From: Chlorocebus sabaeus
Taxonomy: Eukaryota; Chordata; Mammalia; Primates; Cercopithecidae
Assembly: GCF_047675955.1 (NCBI RefSeq)
Contig: NC_132912.1
Span: 20,000,500 to 20,064,499 of the forward strand
DNA: 64,000 bases
Reading direction: 5' to 3'
Positions 33,446 to 43,222 of the stretch are shown here, one piece after another; positions within the stretch are counted from its first letter, which is position 1; each line of letters starts with the position of its first letter. A program made the position numbers and the translations under genes. The notes beneath the pieces were generated by a model, which ran no database searches, was not told the DNA's origin, and saw only the letters and a program-made list of their open reading frames with translations.

Positions 33446-35499
33446 GAGCTTGTGTTTGCTGAATGATGGGTTTCAGCACAGCCAGTGTTGTCTTCTGGAA
33501 CCAGCAAACACCCACGCGAAGGAGAGCCGGTCTGGTTAGTTAGGTGACTTTGGGTAGATGAAGAGTACAAATGCATGGCAGGAAAGAGGTTTTCAAGAGC
33601 ATGATCCATTTCCCCCTGCGAGCTGAACCTGGACTCTTCAGAAGTCCTGAGGACAGGCCAGCTTGGCACGTTTTCTCCTTTTCAGCTTCCAGCCTGCACT
33701 CCTCCTTCCCGCTGTCACCTCTGAATGCTGTGTGGAGGCGCTGATCTGCCTAAGACACAGGCTGTGAGCCAAGCTGTTTTTAATGACCGTCCTTAAGCTT
33801 CAGCCCAACAGCTGTTTTACAGGTGCACATGATTCAGCAACTAACTCACTATGAGTGTATGACTTAAAAGGTGCATGTAAATCATTTGAAAATGTATTTT
33901 AAATGCTCCGGTGGGCTCGCTATTTAAAGGAATCCTGCAGCAAATCTTTTTTGAAAGGGAAGACTCTCCTTCTAATGCCAGTAAGGATCACCGCCCCCTA
34001 GGTTTGGCCTTGTGTATATTTGACAGATTTAAAGTGGGGTGAGATATATTTTCAGGCCGTTATGCTCTGCAGAGTCCCACATTGAACTTCACCAGCTTGT
34101 TTATCAATGTTGTCGCTGCCTCCCTGCCCCACAGGAGCATCAGCTGGTTTGGCAGGAGGAGAAGGCAGATCATCTGTGCCTCTATCTGACTCACCTTCCC
34201 AGCCATACAGAGCAGTTTCAGGCTTGTCTCCACATTCCTTCTTTCTGTGAATGAAGAATCACATGGTCACATAAAAAGTATTACTGGAGTTTCAAGGATG
34301 AAAAATTCAGGAAATATACTTAATGAAGTTTAATTTCAAAACAGGAAATACCTTCTAATTTGGGAAGTATGGGTGTGTGTATGTGTGTGTGTGTTTAAGC
34401 TAAATAATGAAATCTTATAAAAACTTCCTGCCTGAAGGATTTCGCATGACTGTATACAAACAGATTTTTGATACTGTGTATCACATGCTGTCCAAATAAC
34501 CTGGCAGTCCTGGTGGGTCCTGGGTCCACATCCCTTCCTGCTTCGTTGCAATCATGATGACATAGTATTCGCTATGTTTGTCAAAATGTTGACAAAGTAC
34601 CAGAAACCAACTCAATTGCTGGTGTTATTCCTACTCCTAATTTATTTCTCAATTCTTCCAAAGGGTCTATTTTTCACTCCTCTATTTATTTTTTTCTCAT
34701 CCTTCTCCACACTCCCTCCACTTTCTTTTCTCTTGGCACACATGTGTCTTTTCTGATCTTGGACTTATCTTCCCTTCCAGCCTTTCCTTTCTATATACCA
34801 GGACCATTCAGTCAGCCAACTGGAGTTATCAGGGTGACAAGGCTCCAAATATCTTTCACCACGTATTAAAATAAACTTGCACTTTCATAGACCTGCCTTC
34901 AGCATCCTTCATTTATGTTTGTTTCACACACTATACAGCATTTTATTTCTCTTTATTTTTGATTTTCTCACTTTGGGATTATGTTTACTTCTGCAAAGCA
35001 AGACACCAACCATATGTACTGGCAATGGAAGGAGAGCAAAAGATAGCTCTCCATGCAAAATGACTTTTAAGTAAATCATAATCTTTGGATAGATTATCCT
35101 CATATCTCATATTGGAGGTTTTAGTTGCAGAACATAAAGTCAGAATGTTATGGGAATAAAAAAATAACACACACATTCTTTCTGAGCATGTTTGAACACT
35201 ACACTTTCCAAACCAAATGTTCTGAATTTGTTGTGCTCCATTTAGGTAATATGTCGCCTTTGAGATATACAGAATGAAGTTCATGACTTTGGGTCAAGTA
35301 GAAAGTGATTTGGAGAATGGGGAGGGGATTTGGCCTGTTCAATTACCTTTTGTATTAGTCCTTTTATCTAGGACACTCTTGCTGCCACACATAAAACTTC
35401 CCTTTGCAAAAGAGAGGTTAGATAATACTTTGACAGCAGAAGAAAATCAGTGTCAAACAAACAAGCATGGTACCAAGCATGCAAGTATTGTTAGTTAGG
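33446..35499. other. Unique DNA, no recognised gene
   Basis: No repeat family recognised except the GT run at 34372. Several 60-99 codon frames without domains. Confidence 0.5.
34372..34395. repeat. Short (GT)n
   Basis: Interrupted GT repeat of about 12 units. Confidence 0.9.
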
Positions 35500-35590
35500 C
35501 CTGGGTTGGACTCCTGGGTAACTCACTTGGTACTTGGGAGATCTTTGGCAAACTACTTAACTCATGTCAAGCCAAGGTTCTTCTTGAGCA
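35500..35590 (+). repeat. Possible MIR fragment
   Basis: gcctgggttggactcctgggtaactcac..gatctttggcaaactacttaactc resembles sense MIR (gcctgggttcgaatcc..ccttgggcaagttacttaacct). Short and diverged. Confidence 0.45.
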
Positions 35591-35764
35591 AAATTATTCA
35601 TTATTCTTTTCTGTTTTCTCTTTTTCTTAAAGACATTTTATAGTATCTTTTGTAATATTAAATTTTGGCATAGATCATTTACTGTGGAAATAGGAAAGTT
35701 AATTTCAACTACAGCTTTTTATTTTAGTTCTACCCAAATCATCAATTAGAGCAGTTAAAACACA

Positions 35765-36055
35765 GGTACACGCGGTGGCTCATGTCTGTAATTCCAGCAC
35801 TTTGGGAGGCTGAGGCGGGTGGATCACGAGATCAGGAGTTCAAGACCAGCCTGGCCAAGATGGAGAAACCCGTCACTCCTAAAAATACAAAAATTGGCTG
35901 GGTGTGGTGGCGGGCACCTATAATCCCAGCTACTCAGCAGGCGGAGGCACAGAATTGCTTGAACCCTGGAGGTTGCAGTGAGCCGAGATCGCACCACTGC
36001 ACTCCAGCCTGGGTGACAGAGCAAGACTCAGTCTCAAGAAACAAAAATAACAAAC

Positions 36056-36058
<3 letters not shown>
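35765..36058 (+). mobile_element. AluS inserted in copy B
   Basis: Body from ggtacacgcggtggctcatg (degenerate start) to gactcagtctcaagaaacaaaaataac. It splits the sequence ttaaaacacaca that copy A keeps intact at 16211-16222; the duplicated part is about aaaacaca on each side. The right arm has a deletion (ccctggaggttgc). Confidence 0.94.

Positions 36059-36087
<29 letters not shown>
36059..36087. repeat. (AC)n microsatellite, copy B
   Basis: About 14 uninterrupted AC units directly after the Alu tail; copy A's equivalent is interrupted by AGAC units. Confidence 0.95.
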
Positions 36088-36089
<2 letters not shown>

Positions 36090-36156
36090 GGTGAGGATTA
36101 TGCTTGAAAGGAAAAGATAAGTTCTTTCATTTTCCACTGAAAAGGAAGATAAAGTA

Positions 36157-36386
36157 TGGAAGGAAGGAAACAGGGAGAGGGAGGGCAGGAGGGAGGGAGG
36201 GAGGGAGGGAAGGAAGGAAGGAAGGAAGGAAGGAAGGAAGGAAGGAAGGAAGGAAGGAAGGAAGGAAGGAAATGGAGAGTGGGAGGGAGGGAAAAAAGGA
36301 AGGAAGGAAAGAGAAAGAAAGAAAGGAAAGAAGAAAGAAAGAAGAAAGAAAGAGAGGGAGGGAGGGAGGAAGGAAGGAAGAAAGAT
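36157..36386 (+). repeat. GGAA/GGGA purine tract, copy B
   Basis: Includes about 16 uninterrupted GGAA units (36208-36271), flanked by GGGA and GAAA variants. Longer and purer than copy A. Confidence 0.95.
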
Positions 36387-36868
36387 ATCAAGTGAAATTA
36401 CTTTGAGCAATCTTTTTTTCTTTTTGTCAATTCTTCTTATTTTGTAGAATATTAAATAATAATTGCATGGTCCTATTAATCTCTCTCATTCCTTACTTTT
36501 CCTTCCAGTTTTAAGTCTGAAAAGAAGAGCTAGTTAAAACACATAATCATTGGGATCACAATTTATTACCATATACAATCACTATATTCTGTCTTGGTAG
36601 ATATTCCATTGATTTACTTGCATTACACAATGGGTCCTAAAGTTATGTAGAATCTGTATTTCTAATATCTTTATTAATTTAGCAAATTGCAATCTTCCAT
36701 AATGGTCATCACCATTCATGAGAAAGTAATGATACGTAAAGAGTTGAAAAGTTAAAGTTACTTTGAGGATTTCTCAGGTCCTTTTTCAGACCAAAGGAAA
36801 GGAAAAAGCCAATATAAAACAAGATCTTGGTACTTTCATGTAATGACCTCATTCATACCTTTGAACAA

Positions 36869-38522
36869 TAGAACAACAATAGAGATGCCACTTTCTGCAT
36901 AAGGTTGATAGTTTCAGACTCAACATAAGTTCACCAGTGTGAGGTTTCCTATTGTGATCACCGCATTGGTCACCTTGATGGGAAGCAAACATAAGTCTTG
37001 TTAATAGTCTTGGCCCGACTCCATCCAATCTCCTAATCAAATTCGTCTACAATTTACTGAGGTGTTTTAGTGGTGAAAGAAAGATTATGGGCATAACTTC
37101 TACTTCTTTTTCCATATTTTGGTATAGTTGATTAAAATAAATGCAATGTTCTAGTTTAGCGGTTCTTCCTATCCAAGGCAGTGCCTAACTAGTTTGCTTT
37201 CTAGACTGTTTCTTCAGGGGTTCCCTGAGTTTGTATAAGAGCCGTCGAATCATCTATAATGATGGGGTCTTCCTCGAGACCTGTTCTTTTTGTGTTTCTT
37301 TCACTAAGGTGAAACAGGCCCTTTCACTGGCTCTTTAGTAAAAAATATTCAAAGAAATATCTCTCATGTATCTCGGGAGATGTGTGGACTTGTAGGGTCC
37401 ACAGTATTTCAGCATCAATGTTGGCCTTGCTAATGCCCCAGGGCTGCCCCTTTTCCAGAAAAAGTATGTGTGCTTCCCTTGAAAATTTAGTAGAAGAGTC
37501 AGAAATTCATTGTTCTGCTCATCAAATCATTGACCATTCATCTGTTGGGGCTTTTTGCTTCTTTGCAACTACTGCACACATGACCTGGTCTGGCCCTTCC
37601 TCGGAGTTCACGGGTGGTGGAGGCTGACAGTGGGAACCTAATGCTCTTTGATAAGACCAGTAGTCTCCTCAGATGCTCCACCATCAGCCACCTACTTCTG
37701 CGCTTGGCTTTGGGTAACAGGCTGGCCAGCTGTGAGAGAGGCACGACAAGGCATTACCTTGACAGCTGACAGGTGGTGTGGGCCTGGAGTGAGGGAAATA
37801 ATCTGCAATCTGGAAATTTGCCATACTGCAACCTGGCCAATGGAAGAACCCAAGGATGCATGAGCTCCAGCTCCTCACCTTTCATCTTAGAGAGAAATAT
37901 GGGCTGTGAGAGTTGGCCAGAGGAGGTGCATATGTCCAGGAAGCACACCTGGGAGCTCAGGCTGGACATGTCACCACTTCCTCTTTGGCTGCAATGCACA
38001 CATCTGGCTATCGCCATCAGTGGTTAGCAAGAGGCAAAGAGATGCTTGGCTCAGCATCCAAGAGAATTCAGTCACCCAAGAGAATGTTAACACTGATGCA
38101 TTGACCTGCCTCCTATGTTTTAAAGTCCTGTTTATGATAATGACAATGAAGTGTCAGCTCCCCAAGGAAGTGCAGCAAGACCATAAACAGAGTCATAAAT
38201 GCCACTCAAAGCAATTAGTATTCAAAAGCACACTTTAGGACAGTGAAGTTATAACTACGACAACTCTGCCAGCAGACTAAAGAAATGAACATTCTAGTAC
38301 AACCATCAGAAGAAAAGTGTGGGCCAGAATCACATCCATCCAATAGGTAGATCCTGTTACTGCTATTCCTAGTAGATATCTAAAGAATTCATCAGCATCT
38401 GTTGTAAATCAAACAGACAAACATGTCTTAGTTCTTAGTTCTGTTTTGATATTAAAACAAAAAGTTGAAATCATTGAGAAACAAAATGTATAAATTTGCT
38501 AATGGAGTGTCTTGATTTATTT
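36869..38522. other. Unidentified low-repeat DNA with a protein-like decayed minus frame
   Basis: No common repeat is recognised. Between about 37627 and 37230 one minus-strand frame reads as plausible protein with few stops, including the stretches NSEEGPDQVMCAVVAKKQ, REAHILFLEKGQPWGIS and EEDPIIIDDSTALIQTQG; its stops are mainly TGA. Adjoining minus frames at 37540-38017 are also fairly open. It may be an old retroelement internal region or a pseudogene, or chance. I do not recognise a family and do not assign a function. Confidence 0.35.
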
Positions 38523-38752
38523 TTAACAGAATTTTTATTGAAGTCTAATTTGCATATAGAAAAATTGCAAATTCTAATTGTAAGCTTGGTATATTTTCAC
38601 TGGGTAACCAGAACCCAGATTAAGAAGCAGGATTTTACTGGGATTCCAGAAGTCCTGCGTACTCTGCTCTGGAAACTCCCCACTCATCTCACCTCTCAGG
38701 GTCTCTATTACTGTGAATTCTAATAGGATAGATTGGTTTTGTCTGCTTTACA
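38523..38752 (-). repeat. L1ME-type fragment (left of MER5A)
   Basis: tttttattgaagtctaatttgcatat, gtaaccagaacccagattaagaagcag, ccagaagtcctgc match the widespread antisense ancient L1 3' sequence (tttattgaagtataatttacat; aaccagcacccagatcaagaa). A continuation right of MER5A (ctttatgtaatgcctgacaatatg) resembles the next words of the same element. Confidence 0.6.
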
Positions 38753-38991
38753 CTTTATTTCAGGGGTTGGCAAATGTTTTCTGTAAAGAGACAGGTGGTA
38801 AATATTTTAGGTTTTAGAGACTATAGAGTCTCTGTTGCTACTAGTCAAATCTGACAGTGCACTGCAAAAGTAGCAATAGATCATAGCAAAATAAATGGGC
38901 ATGGCTGTGTTCCAATAAAGCTTTATTTACAAAAACAGGTGATGGCTGGATTTGGCCCATGGATCATAATTCGCCAACCTCTGCTTTATGT
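38753..38991 (+). mobile_element. MER5A-type hAT-Charlie nonautonomous element
   Basis: Element 38761-38983 (223 bp) begins caggggttggcaaatg and ends ttcgccaacctctg, which are inverted copies of each other. Interior words ttttctgtaaagagacag, aaatattttaggtttt, gtctctgttgctacta, gtgttccaataaagctttatttacaaaaacagg are typical. Eight-base target duplications ctttattt (38753-38760) and ctttatgt (38984-38991) flank it, the length hAT transposases make. It has no coding capacity. Confidence 0.93.
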
Positions 38992-39219
38992 AATGCCTGA
39001 CAATATGTTTGTGAGCTTTATCTACTAGTGTACTGGGGAGGGCTCACACCATCTTATGAGAACTGATCTCATTGTGCACATATCATCCCAACTATGCCTG
39101 CAGTGATGTATTGTTGGTAACTTGAAATAGTGCATGGTGAAGTACTTATGCCAAGGAAGTTGGCAAATGTTACAAATTGTGTGCCTCCCACCACTGACCA
39201 TTTGCCTTAGAATATGACA

Positions 39220-39360
39220 GGGTTGGATCTCAATGGCAATTCACTTGATATCCCCAAGCCTCTGTTTCTTCATCTGCGTTGGGGATATGGAAACATCCAG
39301 AGATACTTTATATATGAGCTGCTTAGCAAATGACTGTTACAGAATATCCTATTCTGATGC
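39220..39360 (+). repeat. MIR SINE fragment
   Basis: tcacttgatatccccaagcctctgtttcttcatctgcgttggggat..gctgcttagcaaatgac resembles the sense MIR right half (ttaacctctctgtgcctcagtttcctcatctgtaaaatgggga). Confidence 0.6.
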
Positions 39361-39689
39361 AATTATGGTCTTCTAAAATATTCCAGATATTGGCAGATAT
39401 TGACAGCCCATCTCAGCACTTTTTATTTTTTTCAATTTAGATCTTTGATGTCCTTACTGACTTTGGAAATGTCTCTCGCATGTGTTCCTTGCTCTCCAAT
39501 GACATTGAAACTTAGACCCGACCCTCAGCATTTCTCATCTAAAATTGTCCTGATTTCCTTTGACCTTCCTTTCCTTCAGTTCATCCTCCACAATGATCTC
39601 CAGGATTCTGTTTTTTGGAGTGTTACATTAATCTGCTTGTGGGACAAATTAATGGCTCCTGATGCCCAGGACTTAAATGTAGTCATCTT

Positions 39690-39964
39690 TAGCATGTCAT
39701 GGATGGTCTTAGTCCCACGTCTTTATGGTCATTTCCAGACCTTTGCTTGGTCTGCCCTCAATCGGAATATGCCACGGTTTTGGTCTCTGCACAGCATCTT
39801 CCTGGGTCACCTGTTCTGAATTTTAAGGGCCAGTTTACAAGATACCTCTTCACTCTTCACTTCCTCCTTGTCTAACCCCTGATGGCTACTTCATCCACAG
39901 CAGAGTGAATTGTTCCCTCATCTGTGTTCCCATGGTTATAGGAGCTTAATGTTATCGGACTAGA

Positions 39965-39995
<31 letters not shown>

Positions 39996-40030
39996 GCAAC
40001 TTCTATGAGGACAGAGGCTGTATTTTTCTT
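39690..40030 (-). repeat. L2 (or related CR1) LINE fragment
   Basis: Antisense L2-type words: cttttaagggccagttt (as aattttaagggccagtt), gatacctcttcactcttcacttcc, gcagagtgaattgttccctcatctgtgttcccatgg, gaggacagaggctgtatttttcttc. The 139-codon plus frame at 39400-39819 partly overlaps it and is not a gene. The TA repeat at 39970 grew inside it. Confidence 0.58.
39970..39995. repeat. (TA)n microsatellite
   Basis: About 13 uninterrupted TA units. Confidence 0.95.
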
Positions 40031-40100
40031 CAGAATATTGTCCTGACATAACTTTTCTGGCATGCCAATAGATGGCTGGAATGTAACTCAGAAAAACAAG

Positions 40101-40697
40101 GAAACACAAAGACAGGGATAATGGAGGTTTCTTGCCACCACCCGGTGGCAGGGCCAACCATCTCTGGGTAGGTTCATCTAAACAGAATTTCTTTCTAGAT
40201 GAGGAAGAGTTCCTGGTCAGATGGACATATAAGAAAGAGGCAGAGGAGGCAACAACCAGTCCTTGGTCACTATCCTGTCTTCAGAACACCTTTAGGAGAG
40301 CTCATAACCCACTTAGGTGGCATGCTATTGACTTTGTCTGATATCAGTGGTAATCATGGCTTTAGGCACAGGGTAGCAATAGCTAACACATTTTCCTTCA
40401 GCCCTGGATGCCTTTTGCTTTTGACTTCTCAGTGGTTATAAAAACTCATTACCTCTATTTGAATGGTGGCATCGCTAGCCCTCTTGATTTGCAAACCCCA
40501 TGTCCATAGGCATAAGATTGTATACATTACATACAGGAAATGTTGGTTATCTTACCTTGGCATAATCCCCTAGCACAGTGGGGAGGCTTGAAACTCTAAC
40601 TCAGGCATAAGCATTCAGTGGTTCCTGTGGCAGGCGTCTGATCTCTCACAAGCAAGAGTTTCAGTGACCTGGTACCATGGGAAGATGAAATTGGAAA
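40101..40697. other. Spacer, no recognised feature
   Basis: No repeat recognised. Two overlapping plus frames of 69 and 80 codons have no domain. Confidence 0.5.
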
Positions 40698-40702
40698 GGT
40701 AG

Positions 40703-41098
40703 TGTATTAGGCCATTTTCATATTGTTATAAAGAAATACCTGAGACTGGCTAATTTATAAAGAAAAGAGGTTTCGTTGGCTCACGGTTCTCCAGGCTGTA
40801 CAGGAAGGATGGCAGCATCTGTTTCTGGGGAGGTCTCAGGGAGCTTTTACTGATGGTGGAAGGCAAAGTGGGAGCAGACATCTTACATGGCAGGAGCAGG
40901 ACTGAGAGAGAGTTTAGGGGGGTGGCTATACAATTTTAACAGCCAGATCTCAGAAGAACTCACTCACCATCACGAGAACAGCACCAACAGGGAAATCAGC
41001 CCCTGTGATCCAGTCACCTCCCACCAGGTCCTACCTCCAATGTGGGGATTAGAATTTGACATGAGATTTGGGCAAAGACACAGATCCAAACCATATCG
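40703..41098 (-). mobile_element. MaLR solo LTR (MST/THE1 type), antisense
   Basis: Starts TGTATTAGGCCATTTTCATATTG and runs through acctgagactggctaatttataaagaaaagagg, tcacggttctccaggctgtacagg, ccagatctcagaagaactcactcacc, gatccagtcacctcccaccagg to aaaccatatc: the reverse complement of the THE1/MST LTR. Flanks ggtag (40698-40702) and ggcag (41100-41104) fit a five-base duplication. It faces opposite to the LTR at 15345. Confidence 0.93.
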
Positions 41099-41139
41099 GG
41101 CAGTGAGACCAAGTTGTGGATGGTCTTGAAATGTAACTT

Positions 41140-41590
41140 CAGACATGGGCTTTACTGGGTAAGCAATCAGCAGTACATGAAGGCTGATTACCAACAGTGT
41201 TGTAATTAGAGTTAGGTCAGAGGAAGATTAAGCGGGCAGTTGTGTGCAGAATTAATTGGAGCAGGAAGAAACAGAAACCAAACAATCTGTAAGTAGTCTG
41301 TTGCAATAGTCCAGAAAAAAAATGTAATGATGTTCCTAACTGAAGAAGGGGCAGTAAGAATGGGTGACGCAGATAGAGCGGGCATGAAAAAACTGAGATA
41401 GACTTTTCTGAACTTCAGAGCCAGTTGTATATAACGAGGGGGGAGAAATATTCTGTAATCAAAGAGTGAAATCCAAACATATTTCAAGGTTTTATGCACC
41501 AGTGGCTGAGAAGGCTCAAATGAAAAGAAGATAAATACGGGATAAACAGGTGCAAATGTGTTGAATAACACAAAGTAATCAATTAACACA
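41140..41590 (+). repeat. L2 LINE fragment
   Basis: gtctgttgcaatagtccag, ggggcagtaag..gggtgacgcag, atatttcaaggttttatgcaccagtggctg, acgggataaacaggtgc follow sense L2 ORF2/3'UTR words (ggctgttgcaatagtccag, gatgactccaaggtttttggcctgagcaac). Diverged; the left edge is uncertain. Confidence 0.58.
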
Positions 41591-43116
41591 TCTGAGTGTC
41601 CCCTCTGAGATATCTGTGCTGTGCTTCATAAATTAATGAAACGCCATTTCTAGGCTGAGGTGCAATAGGATTTTCACAATGTAAAGTAACATTAGTAGTG
41701 ATCTCGACTACAGATTAAGTTGGGGAAATAGATTACACCCCCTGTGGAAATGGAGAAAAATCTAAAGAAAATACTGCTTTAAAACAAGGAACCTCAGGGA
41801 GTTATATCTGCCAAGAAGGGACAACCTGGTTAGGGTTTTCTCAATGATAGTTAAATTACATCAAATTAGGGTTTGGGGACATGATTTTTCCAAGATGTGC
41901 CCCCCCCCAAAAAAAAATGTACAGCAGCTCTAGGATTTATCTAGCTACACGTTTAAACTTCTATTTCCAACTTACATGCAAGATTTTGTAACTGAAAGCT
42001 CACCGAAAGTAGGATTTAAAAGGGCTGAAAATTTTCTCCTCTTCCTTTTTTTCCCCTTTGGAAAAATGTCACGTGACGATGTATTTGTACCTACCCAAAG
42101 AAAGCATACATTAAAGGAAAGGACTTCCTTCGTATAATGATGTGTGGAAAGGAAAATGGAACACAGTAGTTGAAAAAGACCCATTATTTTTAGGGTCCTA
42201 CTCCAGACTTTTGTTGGAGGAAATGTGACAAATGTGGCATAAATAACAGAAAATGGGGAAGTTTTTGAATTATGAGCAGGAAGTATTCTAATTTTCCACC
42301 TATATAGCTTATAAAATCTGAAAGATGTTTATATTTGGACTTGAGATGTCAAAGAAGGGAATGAATTCCATTGGTATGGTTGGCTTTTTGTATAATATGT
42401 CTATTTACATGGATGTTTAAGCTGGTTGCTTGAATAAATTCAAATTTTCATAATTTCAAAGAGTTTAGGTGATTTAATGTAGTCATGCAAAAGAATCTCA
42501 ATACTAGAGGGTCTTATCATTGGATAAATTCATATGCTGGAAATGGAAGATAGAGAAATAACATGATTTAATGTCATACTAATTCAACGTTCTGGGAGAA
42601 TTTACTTTATTTAAAATATAATGAAGAACCTTGAACCTAGTGATGTGATTTGTACTAAGATGCCTAGAACTTGGAAATATATACTCTAGTAAAAAAATTT
42701 TTTTAATTTGCTAAGAAGTTTTAAATGCACATTAACATTCAGAAAGATATATAGAATCAAATAAACCATTTGCATGATTTATACCTTTAAAATAAATCTG
42801 AATTTTGGCTACAATTAATTGAAGAGTAATGGAATACGTTTTATTATTATTATTATTTGTATTTCCTAAGACAGGTCATTCCTTCATTGAATGCTTTACT
42901 TGGGTAGGTATAAGCACACCTCATTACTTATTAAAGCTTATTTTATTGTGCAAAAAAAAAAAAATTTTTTTCTTGGATGTTCTACCATTTCTAAAACAAC
43001 TTTCTGAAAATAAATCATCATTGTCTCCTTGAATAATAAGAAATAAAAGAATACATGCCAACCACCTATTACTCTCAAATTCTTAATAGAACAATTTGAG
43101 ACATTTTAGTACTTTT
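41591..43116. other. Unique AT-rich DNA
   Basis: No repeat family recognised; a C run followed by an A run at 41899-41918, a short TTA repeat (42840-42857) and an A/T run near 42952-42970. Confidence 0.5.
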
Positions 43117-43222
43117 GAGATTTGACAAGAATTTATGAGACAGAGAAGCAGTAGAATTAAATATTTCGTGAGATTTGACAAGAATTTATGAGACAGAGAA
43201 GCAGTAGAATTAAATATTTCGT
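43117..43222 (+). repeat. Perfect 53-bp tandem duplication
   Basis: Units 43117-43169 and 43170-43222 are identical over 53 bases (from gagatttgacaagaattt to aaatatttcgt). The lack of any mismatch implies a recent event or gene conversion. Confidence 0.97.

Larger units (their letters stand above)
35592..36868 (+). repeat. Duplicated segment, copy B (partner at 16050-17004)
   Basis: Same landmarks and order as copy A, about 19.5 kb away in direct orientation, plus an inserted Alu (35765-36058) that copy A lacks. Homology begins around attcattatt and ends near tttgaacaat (36868). The CA and GGAA tracts sit at equivalent positions in both copies but differ in length and purity, so both tracts were seeded before duplication and evolved separately afterwards. 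A small deletion replaces cacttatagcgtaaaga of copy A. Confidence 0.9.

Noticed and set aside
33172..33669. 165-codon minus frame rich in LPSFLPSF repeats
   Set aside because: Produced by the GGAA array and the Alu beside it, not a gene. The same applies to frames at 16198-16534 and 35934-36410.
39400..39819. 139-codon plus-strand open frame
   Set aside because: Its right part overlaps an antisense L2 relic; the residues are typical of translated noncoding DNA.
40130..40150. Short hairpin gccaccacccggtggc
   Set aside because: Stem of six bases only; expected by chance.
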